This document shows positions 27,956 to 36,385 of a DNA stretch of 64,000 nt, piece by piece (positions within the stretch are counted from its first letter, which is position 1; every line of letters starts with the position of its first letter). Position numbers and translations under genes: made by a program. A model generated the notes under the pieces. That model did no database searches. It worked only from the letters and a program-made list of their open reading frames with translations, and had not been told where the DNA came from. This stretch comes from JABWBD01 sp040768665 (lineage in GTDB: Bacteria; Planctomycetota; Planctomycetia; Pirellulales; Thermoguttaceae), in assembly GCA_040768665.1 (NCBI GenBank), contig JAXGMN010000050.1:1-64000 (forward strand), written 5' to 3'.

Positions 27956-29227
27956 CTAGAAATGGACGCCCCCGCCGAGAAACACCATCGGATCGGGCTC
28001 AAACACCCCCGGAGTCTCCGCGAAAAGCAACTCGCGTTCAAACGCCAGTCCCACCTCGAAAAAACCGCCGAAACCGCGGAGGGTCAGCCACTCGAGCCCG
28101 ACGGCCACCCGCAAGTCGTTGTAGTCGACCTGTTCAAAGACATCCCCGCCGCCGACGAGGTGTTCCACCGTCCACGATCCGCCGCCGTATTCGCCGCGGA
28201 CATACGACCACCATTCGGTGTTTCCAACCGTTGTCCAACGCCAGGCGAGCTTGGGGTCCGGAAAGGAGATATCGAATCGAACGTCGCTGTTCGGCGTCCA
28301 AACGATTCCGCCGGCCGGCAACAGCTTGATACGGAGGCGATCGAGATAGATGATGCCGCCCTTGATCTGGAAGCTGGGCGAAAATGTCAGCACCATCAGC
28401 CCGCGGCCGAAGTAACGAATGCTGTCGCTATTGACGTCGCTGAAATCGGAAAAGACGCCCGCGCCGATCGCCAGTTCGCCGCTCAACCAGGGCGTCGGCT
28501 GAGGGTTCCACCCCAGTTCCAGAAACGCCTCGTAGGTGTTTGGCGGCATATCGGGATGCGGCGGCTTCGGCCCGTCCCATGCCTGGTAGCCGAAGCCGGG
28601 CGTCACCAGCAGCGGCGCCTGCTCGTTGTAGAAGAAAGGAAAGGCAAACGTCGCGGCAATTTCACTGTCGTTCAGCCCCAGTCCGTTCTCGTCGTTCCGG
28701 GGAATCCAGAAGTGCTCCAGGTGGATGTCCTGGAGGAATTTCGTCATCGGCACTCCCGGGCCAAAGCCAGGCGGCGGCGGGAAATAGGGATCTTGGGGAA
28801 GAAGGCTCGGGTTCTGTGCCCCCGGCGTGGCGTAAGGGTCCCATGTGGTCGGCGGCGGCTGTATCCCACCTTGAAACGTTGCTGTGGGACCGGGTGTTAT
28901 CCCCGGACCATAGCTTGGCACCTGGGGAGGAGAGTACTGCGGAAGGGTTGCAGGTGGCGAAACAACCGTCTGTCCCGGACTGCCGTAAGCCGATGGGGGA
29001 ATTGTCACTGCGGGCAGACTTCCACCGTAGACGCTCGGCGGCGCCGCAGAAGTCGGCGGTACGACCGAACTGGCGCCTGGCGGAGTATAGACGGAGCCGC
29101 CACCCGCCGCCGGGCTGCCGCCGGGATCGACCGGCGACGGAAACTGGATCCTTTGCCCCTGGACCGGGGCAGCGATCACCGCCAGCAGGCCAAGGAGGAA
29201 AACCAGTTGGGTTGTTGGAGACTGCAC
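27956..29227 (-). CDS. outer-membrane beta-barrel-like protein, paralogue 2
   Basis: The product has 423 residues with a clean signal peptide ('LVFLLGLLAVIAAPVQGQ'). A Pro/Gly/Ser/Tyr-rich low-complexity region (about residues 30-155) follows, then a barrel-like domain ending in Phe, as outer-membrane barrels often do. The barrel aligns with the downstream paralogue: 'PLLVTPGFGYQAWDGP', 'GELAIGAGVFSDF', 'GGIIYLDRLRIKLLPAGG' and 'GFFEVGLAFERELLFAE'. The two probably arose by tandem duplication and are co-transcribed. The proline-rich linker could cross or contact peptidoglycan, which is inference. Citrate synthase lies about 100 bp upstream on the same strand. Confidence 0.82.
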   Translation of the reverse strand: MQSPTTQLVFLLGLLAVIAAPVQGQRIQFPSPVDPGGSPAAGGGSVYTPPGASSVVPPTSAAPPSVYGGSLPAVTIPPSAYGSPGQTVVSPPATLPQYSPPQVPSYGPGITPGPTATFQGGIQPPPTTWDPYATPGAQNPSLLPQDPYFPPPPGFGPGVPMTKFLQDIHLEHFWIPRNDENGLGLNDSEIAATFAFPFFYNEQAPLLVTPGFGYQAWDGPKPPHPDMPPNTYEAFLELGWNPQPTPWLSGELAIGAGVFSDFSDVNSDSIRYFGRGLMVLTFSPSFQIKGGIIYLDRLRIKLLPAGGIVWTPNSDVRFDISFPDPKLAWRWTTVGNTEWWSYVRGEYGGGSWTVEHLVGGGDVFEQVDYNDLRVAVGLEWLTLRGFGGFFEVGLAFERELLFAETPGVFEPDPMVFLGGGVHF

Positions 29228-29329
29228 CGGGCCGACCCTTGCCGGAGGACAACGATTGCGCAGTCGGGCTGCGCTTCGACAGGGCGGTTGGAATACCAGT
29301 TCTGCCCAGCCCGGTCAAGGTCGTTTGGA

Positions 29330-30616
29330 TTACCGCTGGTCTATCGGAACGTAATCGGTCTGGGCAGGACCGGTGTAAACCTGGCGAGGACGGGTAATGC
29401 GGCTGGTGGGGTCCTCGTGCTGCTCTTTCCATTGGGCGATCCAGCCGGGGAGCCGTCCGATGGCAAAGCAGACGGTGAACACGTTCGTCGGGATCCCCAT
29501 CGCGCGGAGCAGGATGCCGCTGTAGAAATCGACGTTGGGGTAAAGCTTGCGGTCGACGAAATAAGGATCCTTCAGCGCCAGTTCTTCGAGCTTGCGTGCA
29601 ATGTCCAGCAGCGGATCTTGCCGCCGCAGCGTGGCAAACACCCGGTCGCAGGACTCCCGCAGGATCTTCGCCCGGGGATCGTAGTTCTTGTACACACGGT
29701 GGCCGAAGCCGTAGAGGCGGAACGGATTGTCCTTGTCCTTCGCCATCCGAAGACACTCTTCGGCCGAGAGTCCGCCGGCGTGAATCCGTTCGAGCATCTC
29801 GATCACCTCGACGTTGGCGCCGCCGTGCAACGGCCCCCACAAGGCGCTGACCCCCGCCGCACAGGATGCAAACAGATTGGCCCGGGCGGAGCCGACGGCC
29901 CGGACCGTCGACGTGCTGCAGTTCTGCTCATGGTCGGCATGAAGGATGAAGATCAGGTTCAGGGCGTCTTCGATCTCCGGCGTGATGATGTACTGCCTGT
30001 ACGGAATCGAGAACATCATGTGCAGGAAGTTTGCACAGTAGCGAAGATTCGGATCGGGGTAGTTGAACGGAAGGCCTTTCGACCGCCGGTACGAAAATGC
30101 CGAAATCGTTCGCACCTTGCTGATCAAGCGAGCGGCTGCTTCGACGAGAGATTCATCATCGTCGAGCTTCAAGAACTGCTGGTGGTAGCAGGCGAGATTG
30201 TTCAGGGTCGCAGAGAGGATCGCCATCGGCGGCGCGTCGACCGGAATGTGCGAGTACTGATGCCGCAGGCCTTCGTGCAGCAACTCGTTCTCGGTGAGTC
30301 GCTGGCTGAAAAGCTCCAGCTCGTCTTTCGTCGGCAACCGCCCGAAAATCAGCAGCCAGGCGGCCTCGACGAAGTTGGGCTTTTCGGTGAACTGCTCGAT
30401 GGGAATGCCACGGTAGCGAAGGATCCCTTTTTCACCGTCAATGAAGGTGATGTCGCTCTTGCAGGCAGCCGTGTTTCCGAATGAGGGATCGTACGTGACC
30501 AGGCCGGTCTGCGCACGCAGGTCGGTAATGTCGACCGCCCGCTCGCCTTCGGTCCCGATCAGAATCGGCAACTCGATCCGCTGATCGCCGACGATGAGGA
30601 TGGCCTTCTCCGCCAT
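29330..30616 (-). CDS. gltA: citrate synthase
   Basis: The product has 428 residues, the usual length for type II bacterial citrate synthase, which condenses oxaloacetate and acetyl-CoA at the entry to the TCA cycle. The ATG at 30616 has GAGGAGAGAG upstream. The catalytic motifs are intact: 'GPLHGGANVEVIEML' (His), 'FRLYGFGHRVYKNYDPRA' (His and Arg) and 'YPNVDFYSG' (Asp), with 'HADHEQNCSTSTVR' before them. It is cytoplasmic. It sits between outer-membrane and exported proteins, so its position gives no clue to regulation. Confidence 0.97.
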   Translation of the reverse strand: MAEKAILIVGDQRIELPILIGTEGERAVDITDLRAQTGLVTYDPSFGNTAACKSDITFIDGEKGILRYRGIPIEQFTEKPNFVEAAWLLIFGRLPTKDELELFSQRLTENELLHEGLRHQYSHIPVDAPPMAILSATLNNLACYHQQFLKLDDDESLVEAAARLISKVRTISAFSYRRSKGLPFNYPDPNLRYCANFLHMMFSIPYRQYIITPEIEDALNLIFILHADHEQNCSTSTVRAVGSARANLFASCAAGVSALWGPLHGGANVEVIEMLERIHAGGLSAEECLRMAKDKDNPFRLYGFGHRVYKNYDPRAKILRESCDRVFATLRRQDPLLDIARKLEELALKDPYFVDRKLYPNVDFYSGILLRAMGIPTNVFTVCFAIGRLPGWIAQWKEQHEDPTSRITRPRQVYTGPAQTDYVPIDQR

Positions 30617-30834
30617 AGAATCTCTCTCCTCAGTGGTGCATAACAGTTTAACCCTATGATCGTACTGAAATTGTGCCGAGGATGAAAGGAGGCAGGCGCA
30701 ACCCCAGCCACGGCGGGGCTCAGACAGAGGGGTGGGTGCCGTTCAGGTCGAAATGCTGCCCGGGAAGTCTTCTGTGCCTATCCGGGCACGGCCGGGCCTT
30801 GGGCCGGGTACCTCCGGTTGGCCGGAACCCAGCC

Positions 30835-32349
30835 TCACCGGTCGCACCCGCTGAACTCGCTCATTAACTCCCACACAAGCGGCAGTTGCTTTCGAAGCCG
30901 CCCGGCGGTTTCGAGATCGAGGTCCTCCGGTCGGAGAGGCACTGCCCGATAATCCGCCCCGACGTTCTCGCGATCGCGCCCGTATTTGTAGACGTAGGTG
31001 AACTGCCCTTCCGGCGTCAGTTCGACGCCCGGCGCTGGCCGACACGGCACCGTGATGAAGAACTCGCCCCGGGTCGGGCTAAGCGGGTCTTCGGCCGTCA
31101 AGTCGAACGTGTTGTTCTTCGCGAGGCACTGGTACAGCTCTCGCGCCGTGAGTCGCGCAGGGTCGATCAATTCGATGCTCGAAGCGAGGCAGTCGCCGTA
31201 GACGGAAACGCCGTCTTCACGGTAATCCCGGAGGCGCCGGAGTTCCCGGCGAAACGTCTCGGCGTAGTAGGGGAAATGGGTGCATCCGAGAATGATCGCC
31301 CGGAGCGGCTCCGGGCGCGGCGAGTTGCGAAGCGATTCCAGCAGAGAGACAAGGTCGTATCGCAGGTAGTTTTCCACGCTGTTGAGCTGCAAGACGGCGG
31401 GCTCGCTCGGAGAGCCTTCGAAAAGCATTCGGCCCTCGGAGAAATCGAAAGCATATCGCGGAAGGATGCTGCCGTCGATCCCGGCCACGGAACGACTCAG
31501 CGAAGGGCCTTGGTAGTCATCGCGCGGGCCGGGCGAAACGGACGGCGGCACGATGAATTCCCGGGACCCGTCAATCGCGCCGGCCAGCCCCAGCGAGCCT
31601 TGCTGGACGACGTGGATCGTTTGCGACCATTTGCGGCGCGCGGCCTCGGCTTGAATTGCTCGCGGATACGCGCCGGAGAGAACCGTGCCCCGCGTGGCCA
31701 GCACGCCGACCGCGCCGCCCTGACCCTCGGCAAACGCGTCCAGTGCGCCCCGCGCAGCAGCGTCCACCACGCCGACCACCGGGATACCGAGCCCGGCGTC
31801 GGCGAGAAGTCGTTCGATATCGTCCTTTCCGTACGCGGTGGCCGTATTGCACGCGATCACGATGGCCTTCACCGGAGCTTTGCCGCGGACGGGATCCGAT
31901 TCGGCATTGGGAAAGTATTGGTCACTCAGGAGGAATTCGGCGTCCTTGACAATCAGGTCCTCCAGGTACGCCTGCTTGCCAAGCCCGGCGTAGTTGCCGT
32001 AGGGCATGTTGGCCTGGTCGGCCAGAAAAACGAACGACTCCTCGGCGAGGTCAGGCTTGCCGTCGCCCTGGGGCGCGGGGTTGCCGCGTGTGTTGTCGAA
32101 GGTGTCGAGCGTGAGAATCGCCTCGAGGACCGCAAGCCCGCCCGTGCCGGAGTCGAACACACCGATCGGATACTCCGAGAGGGCGATGCTCTTTACGGCA
32201 CGATACGACTCGCGCGCGGACCGGGCGGCGCGGGTGCGAATCGAGTCTGCGGCGGCGGCGAGATGCGAACCGACTACAAGGAAAACCACGCATGCGAAAA
32301 CGCGGACGGCACCGGTGTGCCTGCTGCCGATTTGGTGAGGCTCGTTCAT
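30835..32349 (-). CDS. exported glutamate-racemase-like protein
   Basis: I chose the ATG at 32349 (504 residues) because it is followed at once by a signal peptide ('VRVFACVVFLVVGSHLAAAA') and lies 11 bp behind the preceding gene. The mature part resembles MurI: 'IGVFDSGTGGLAVLEAI', 'FLADQANMPYGNY', 'AIVIACNTATAYG' (first catalytic Cys) and 'AIILGCTHFPYY' (second catalytic Cys). It is about 200 residues longer than MurI and carries insertions after the first motif and at the C-terminus. MurI normally acts in the cytoplasm supplying D-glutamate for peptidoglycan. An exported version is unusual and may act on periplasmic glutamate/aspartate or be a non-racemase relative. It is likely co-transcribed with the secreted hydrolase-like gene upstream. 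Confidence 0.82.
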   Translation of the reverse strand: MNEPHQIGSRHTGAVRVFACVVFLVVGSHLAAAADSIRTRAARSARESYRAVKSIALSEYPIGVFDSGTGGLAVLEAILTLDTFDNTRGNPAPQGDGKPDLAEESFVFLADQANMPYGNYAGLGKQAYLEDLIVKDAEFLLSDQYFPNAESDPVRGKAPVKAIVIACNTATAYGKDDIERLLADAGLGIPVVGVVDAAARGALDAFAEGQGGAVGVLATRGTVLSGAYPRAIQAEAARRKWSQTIHVVQQGSLGLAGAIDGSREFIVPPSVSPGPRDDYQGPSLSRSVAGIDGSILPRYAFDFSEGRMLFEGSPSEPAVLQLNSVENYLRYDLVSLLESLRNSPRPEPLRAIILGCTHFPYYAETFRRELRRLRDYREDGVSVYGDCLASSIELIDPARLTARELYQCLAKNNTFDLTAEDPLSPTRGEFFITVPCRPAPGVELTPEGQFTYVYKYGRDRENVGADYRAVPLRPEDLDLETAGRLRKQLPLVWELMSEFSGCDR

Positions 32350-32360
32350 CCGTTCATCCT

Positions 32361-33833
32361 TCAGGGCAACGTGAGGATCTGGTTCTTCCCGGGCTCGGGA
32401 TCGATCGACAACCGCTTTCTTCCGACGGCGATCTCCACCGGCTTCTTCGATCCGCCGAAATCGGTGCGCCGCACGAGGACCCGCTCGCCCAGGACCAGCC
32501 CCGAGACGACCGCCGCCGGTTGCGCCGGCACCTCGAACGTCACCGGTACGCCCTTTTCGAGAAACTCGCCGTACTGCTGGGCGGCCGCGTAGACCTCGTG
32601 CACCAGTCGGCATTCCTCCGCGTCTTCATCCTTCGGACACCAGAGGAAGAACGTATCGGTGCCCCGCAGCAACATGTGCCAGAGAAGTTCCCGGTAGGCT
32701 TGCGGACTCATCTGCTTGACGTTCGGGTCCGCGTCCTGGGGCGGTGCGGTGGTGTGCCAATGGACGAAGCTGATGATCGGAGTCTCGGCGGGCGTGTGGC
32801 GACCGGCGTTGCCGGCCACCAGGAGCATGTTGTAGAACCAGCGGTAGTCGCTGTCTTCGAAATCATACCAGCCGAAGGTCGGGTACCAGGTGTAGACCAC
32901 CGGCATTGCAAACGTGTATCCCGTGCCGGCGAACTCATTGGCCCAGTGCCGGTATTTCGCCCGCTGGTCGGCGATGCAAGGCTGGCCGTCGACGTACGTT
33001 TCGAAGTAGTCGTACCAGTAGCGGAAACCGTTATGGGGATACACGGCATAGTTTCCGACCAGGGCCTTCGGAAAACGCGCCAGGACCGGATCGCTGAAGG
33101 CGTAGCGCTGCAGTTCGCTGCGGATCTCCCGCAGCACCTTCTGGAACTCGAGGAAGTTGCCGATGTCCTGAAACTGCTTGCGGCAGCGTACGCACTTCTT
33201 CGAGGCCTCGTGGGCCCGGTTGACCTCGATCGGCCCGTCGATCTCCCAGTCGGCGAAGACAAAGTCCACGCTAAGTCCGGCGGTGCGGTACGCTTCGGCG
33301 AAGAATTCGACCTGCTCGCGGATGGGGTCCTTGCGATGTTCGAGCGCGAAGGGGCACCCCATCGCGTGCTTCGAATGAACATTGAACGACTCATCCCACA
33401 ACGGCCGGCCCTGCTCGTCGACGTGGGCCGTGCTCTCGTCCCCGTTGAAGAAACGGTGGAGGCATGCCGTTGCATTGACATTGACGCGAAGCCCCAGCTT
33501 TGTCTGGGCGCGGGCAATCGCGACGGCCTGCTCCAGGCTCTGTTCCCGCCGCGACGGCGACCACGAGCTGATCAGGCCGACACCCCGCCGGTCGAGCTGA
33601 CCGACCAGCTCTTCGGCGGATGCGGAATCCAGCTTCCCCGGGTTGCTCGCGGGCCAGAGATACAGCGGCAGCCGCCCGCCTCGCGAGTATTCCAGCGGCA
33701 CGGTCGAATCGAGCACCGTTTGAACGCGCGGCGACCAGGGGGGCGAGACTCCGTTGTCAGCGGCCCCGAGCGGAATGGTCGCGCCAAGCACCATCAAGAA
33801 TAGAGCCGCACCCGCAGAACGAAACAGCGTCAT
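32361..33833 (-). CDS. secreted TIM-barrel-like protein of unknown function
   Basis: The product has 490 residues. The ATG at 33833 has GAGG upstream, and the signal peptide 'AALFLMVLGATIPLGAAD' follows. The rest looks like a glycosidase-type barrel: 'RGVGLISSWSPSRREQSLEQ', 'LRVNVNAT', 'VDFVFADWEIDGP' (acidic cluster that could be catalytic), a zinc-like 'CVRCRKQF', 'VVYTWYPTFGWYDFED' and 'DTFFLWCPKDED'. I do not recognise a named family. A carbohydrate-active role is suggested only by fold-like pattern and by the GH42-like gene in the same window. It ends 11 bp before the exported racemase-like gene, so the two form an operon. Confidence 0.72.
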   Translation of the reverse strand: MTLFRSAGAALFLMVLGATIPLGAADNGVSPPWSPRVQTVLDSTVPLEYSRGGRLPLYLWPASNPGKLDSASAEELVGQLDRRGVGLISSWSPSRREQSLEQAVAIARAQTKLGLRVNVNATACLHRFFNGDESTAHVDEQGRPLWDESFNVHSKHAMGCPFALEHRKDPIREQVEFFAEAYRTAGLSVDFVFADWEIDGPIEVNRAHEASKKCVRCRKQFQDIGNFLEFQKVLREIRSELQRYAFSDPVLARFPKALVGNYAVYPHNGFRYWYDYFETYVDGQPCIADQRAKYRHWANEFAGTGYTFAMPVVYTWYPTFGWYDFEDSDYRWFYNMLLVAGNAGRHTPAETPIISFVHWHTTAPPQDADPNVKQMSPQAYRELLWHMLLRGTDTFFLWCPKDEDAEECRLVHEVYAAAQQYGEFLEKGVPVTFEVPAQPAAVVSGLVLGERVLVRRTDFGGSKKPVEIAVGRKRLSIDPEPGKNQILTLP

Positions 33834-34275
33834 GAGACAGCCTCACAGAACGGGCGAGAGTCAAACCGACTGAGAAATGCCTCCAGTGTACCCCGCGATG
33901 CCAAAGCGTGCCATCAGGACGGCGGCATTGGCCTCTTTTTCCGGCTCTTCCGGAGAATCTGTGGGTGGATTGAGAGCGGTTTGGTGGATTGGCGGTCAGG
34001 TTTTCTAAGGCATGAGAGGGCAAAAAGAATGGGACGGTCCCGAAAGTGGAGTTGGTGGACAAGACGTACGTGGGGTGGCCGGGTGGAGTTGATCCGCGCG
34101 CTGGACGAGTACTTTCTCACGCACTGCCACTACGTGGCGGCCAATGCGCCCACGCGCGAAGCTGGTGGAACGGGCCGAGCATTGGCAGTGGAGCGGAGTT
34201 TGGCGGCATCTGCACCGCGCGAGCCTCGGGAAGGCCCAGCGGGCCGGCGACGTTGCCACGTTCGTTAGTTTACTG
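33834..34275. other. mostly non-coding spacer with transposase debris
   Basis: Apart from the RAYT remnant beginning near 34088 I find no supported gene here. The first 250 bases show nothing recognisable. Confidence 0.5.
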
Positions 34276-34365
34276 TCAGAATTCTGGCACCGACGATGGC
34301 AGGCCGACCCGCATGAACGAGCGCGCGAAGGCCTGCGAAAAGTGTTCCAGGAAAGGAGAACGTAA
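34088..34365 (+). pseudogene. REP-associated tyrosine transposase (RAYT/Y1) remnant
   Basis: Two frames joined across an apparent extra C near 34149 give 'LTHCHYVAANAP' then 'RAKLVERAEHWQWSGVWRHL'. This matches the conserved C-terminal block of RAYT/IS200-like transposases (YV-x-x-NA-x-RA-x-LV-x-RAE-x-W-x-WS). The catalytic HUH/Tyr part is absent. The tail reads open to the stop at 34365. It is a decayed fragment. Such enzymes are linked to REP-type palindromes, which are abundant in this window. Confidence 0.6.
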
Positions 34366-34815
34366 ACGCCACCGCTCGCCGAGTTGTTGCGAGTGACGGG
34401 TCAGATAGCCATAGGGAAGGCTGTAGATTGCGCGGAAATCCACCAGCAAAGCAGCACGCGCTTCGCCAAGCAGCGTCGCGGACGCCAACAAGTGGAGTGT
34501 CGGCGAGCGGCCCTTGCGAACATTGTTCCAATAATCACGCCAACCGCCCGCCGACTTGCCACGGCCCTGGTTCGTCTGTGCCTCCTCGAACGCCGGGACG
34601 GACCAGACCGGGCACAATGCCACAAGCGAACTCTTCCCGTGTTCGAGATCGCAGCTTTGAGTGATGACAATAAGATCGGCCTGGCTGATGTGCGCGACGC
34701 GAGATTCATCCCCGGCTTCGGCAGAATCAGCCCGGAATTCCGGAATCCAACAATCCGGCAACAGGTCGCCCTGCCGCAACATCGCTTCGCTGACCGCAAT
34801 CCAGAATGGCTCCAT
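34276..34815 (-). CDS. conserved unknown protein paired with an AbrB-like gene
   Basis: The product has 179 residues, starting at an ATG six bases behind the stop of the AbrB-like gene, with GAGGATGAA upstream. It contains 'DLIVITQSCDLEHGKSSLVA', 'LLVDFRAIYSLPYGYL', 'GERWRLRSPFLEHFSQAFAR' and 'FMRVGLPS'. From memory, proteins with this pattern occur in planctomycetes and cyanobacteria without an assigned function, often behind a small AbrB/MazE-like gene. The soluble protein has no signal peptide. The small-regulator-first gene order resembles a toxin-antitoxin pair, but nothing in the sequence shows toxicity. The 3' end lies close to the RAYT remnant on the opposite strand. Confidence 0.75.
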   Translation of the reverse strand: MEPFWIAVSEAMLRQGDLLPDCWIPEFRADSAEAGDESRVAHISQADLIVITQSCDLEHGKSSLVALCPVWSVPAFEEAQTNQGRGKSAGGWRDYWNNVRKGRSPTLHLLASATLLGEARAALLVDFRAIYSLPYGYLTRHSQQLGERWRLRSPFLEHFSQAFARSFMRVGLPSSVPEF

Positions 34816-34821
34816 GAAAGT

Positions 34822-35097
34822 TCATTCATCCTCCGGATCAACAGCCATGGGCGCCAGGCGGCCTTGCCGCTCGATTCGAATCCTCACGTTCCCAACGCGT
34901 CGCAGCGGCACCGAACCATACTCGAGTTCATCCCAGCCAAGATCTTCCTCGTTGATCGCAGCCGGCTTCAAAACCCCTTGACGTTGCTCGCCTGGCGAGC
35001 CTTTCGGGGCCGGCTTGGCAGGCTCGATGTACCATTTGCCGTTCTCTTCTTCCAACGTCAATTCGTCGCCGGGCTTCACCCCCAGTTGTGCTTGCAC
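34822..35097 (-). CDS. AbrB/SpoVT-like DNA-binding protein, 5' end frameshifted
   Basis: From a GTG at 35097 the frame reads 'QAQLGVKPGDELTLEEENGK' and then 'WYIEPAKP', the second half of a SpoVT-AbrB swapped-hairpin domain. An acidic tail of about 60 residues follows. The missing first half is visible immediately upstream. One frame reads 'GPFRAGKQVLQPDG' (about 35155-35115) and the frame of this gene reads 'GRIELPGPV'. The two join properly if one copy of a tandem ACGG was lost near 35120. The gene is therefore probably a 4-base-slippage mutant or a sequence error of an intact antitoxin-like regulator. It lies six bases upstream of the unknown 179-residue gene and would be its partner. Confidence 0.65.
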   Translation of the reverse strand: MQAQLGVKPGDELTLEEENGKWYIEPAKPAPKGSPGEQRQGVLKPAAINEEDLGWDELEYGSVPLRRVGNVRIRIERQGRLAPMAVDPEDE

Positions 35098-35315
35098 AGG
35101 CCCAGGTAATTCGATCCGTCCGGCTGGAGGACTTGTTTACCGGCACGGAAAGGGCCGGTGGCGGCGCAGAGACTGGACCAGAATGTCCGAGCGAAAGATT
35201 TCCGTCCCATTCAACTGGTGCCGTGTCGCAATCACCGGTTATAATGGGATTGCCGCCGAGAAAAGACCGTCCGGTGGGCGGAGGGCGCCGTTCTTGGATA
35301 TCGAGGAGCAAGCTG

Positions 35316-36317
35316 ATGAGCGATTGCGAAAGTCGAGATTCCGTGCAGCCAGCCAAAGGCCAGATCCAGCCGACCGGGCCATGTCCGTGCGGACACAACG
35401 GCCGCCGCGACTTCCTCAAAGCCGCCGGAGCGGCATCCCTTGGCCTGGCAGCGGCCCGGGAGAGTTGGGCAACGGCGGCCGCCCCCGAGAACGCAAAGCT
35501 GCCGCAGGTCCCGTTCGGAAAGTACCACCTCTCGCGGCTCATCTGCGGGTCCAATCCGTTCAACGGCGGATCGCACCTGTCATTCTTCGTCAACGAGCAG
35601 ATGCGCGACTACTACACGCCCGAGCAAATCCTCGCGACCCTGAGACGATGCCAGGAAGTCGGGATCAACTGCTGGCAGGTCTCCGGGCTGGTCAATTTGG
35701 ATCTCTACCGCCGGTTTGTCGATGAAGGCGGCCGGATGCATGCGATCTCGCTCGGGCAGAATCCCAACGACCTGCCCAAGCTCGCCGAGGGCGGCTGCAT
35801 CGGCGTCGCGCACCACGGCGAGGTGACCGATCGGCTCTTCAAAGCCGGCCGGCTCGACGAGATCCACGATTTCCTCAAGCGGGTTCGCGACACGGGCATG
35901 CTGGTCGGCGTATCCACGCACATGCCCGACGTGGTCGATGCGGTCGAGTCGAAAGGGTGGGATCTCGACTACTACATGACCTGCGTCTACGAACGGCACC
36001 GCAGTGAAGCGGATCTCAAGAACCTGCTCGGCCACGTTCCCTTGCCGGTCAACGAGGTCTATCTCAAGGAAGACCCGCCGCGGATGTTCCAGGCGATCCG
36101 CAATACCCGGCGTCCGTGCCTGGCGTTCAAGATCCTGGCCGCCGGCCGTCTCTCCGACCGCAAGCCGTGGGTGGAGCAGGCTTTCCGCGACACGTTCGCG
36201 GCCATCAAGCCGTCCGACGCCGTGATCATCGGAATCTACGACCGGTACAGCGATCAGCCGGGGGAAGACGCGGCGCTGGTTCGAAAATACGGCATCGCTA
36301 AAGGACTGGCTGGGTAA
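35316..36317 (+). CDS. Tat-exported aldo/keto-reductase-like protein
   Basis: The product has 333 residues. The ATG at 35316 has GAGGAG upstream. A twin-arginine signal ('NGRRDFLKAAGAASLGLAAA', about residues 28-48) directs export. The mature part resembles an aldo/keto reductase-type barrel: 'LSRLICGSNPFNGGSHLS', 'LATLRRCQEVGINCWQVSG', 'DFLKRVRDTGMLVGVSTHMP' and a C-terminal 'VIIGIYDRYSDQP'. The canonical Asp-Tyr-Lys-His tetrad is not obvious, so the catalytic activity is uncertain. Export via Tat suggests folding with a cofactor in the cytoplasm. The flanking genes are on the other strand and the gene seems to be transcribed alone. Confidence 0.82.
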   Translation: MSDCESRDSVQPAKGQIQPTGPCPCGHNGRRDFLKAAGAASLGLAAARESWATAAAPENAKLPQVPFGKYHLSRLICGSNPFNGGSHLSFFVNEQMRDYYTPEQILATLRRCQEVGINCWQVSGLVNLDLYRRFVDEGGRMHAISLGQNPNDLPKLAEGGCIGVAHHGEVTDRLFKAGRLDEIHDFLKRVRDTGMLVGVSTHMPDVVDAVESKGWDLDYYMTCVYERHRSEADLKNLLGHVPLPVNEVYLKEDPPRMFQAIRNTRRPCLAFKILAAGRLSDRKPWVEQAFRDTFAAIKPSDAVIIGIYDRYSDQPGEDAALVRKYGIAKGLAG

Positions 36318-36385
36318 GACAGCGACTCCGATCGATTCCCGATCAGACAACCGCTCGCGCTGGCCGGGCGCCGGAAACGCAAATC

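Noticed and set aside
30617..30834. Small plus-strand frame upstream of citrate synthase (30673-30867).
   Set aside because: Gly/Arg/Pro-rich with no homologous pattern, and it overlaps the end of the racemase-like gene.
27650..33803. Long plus-strand frames at 27650-30484, 30886-32592 and 32292-33803.
   Set aside because: They are antisense to the barrel-like proteins, citrate synthase, the racemase-like protein and the secreted barrel-like protein, all of which have signal peptides, motifs or ribosome binding sites.
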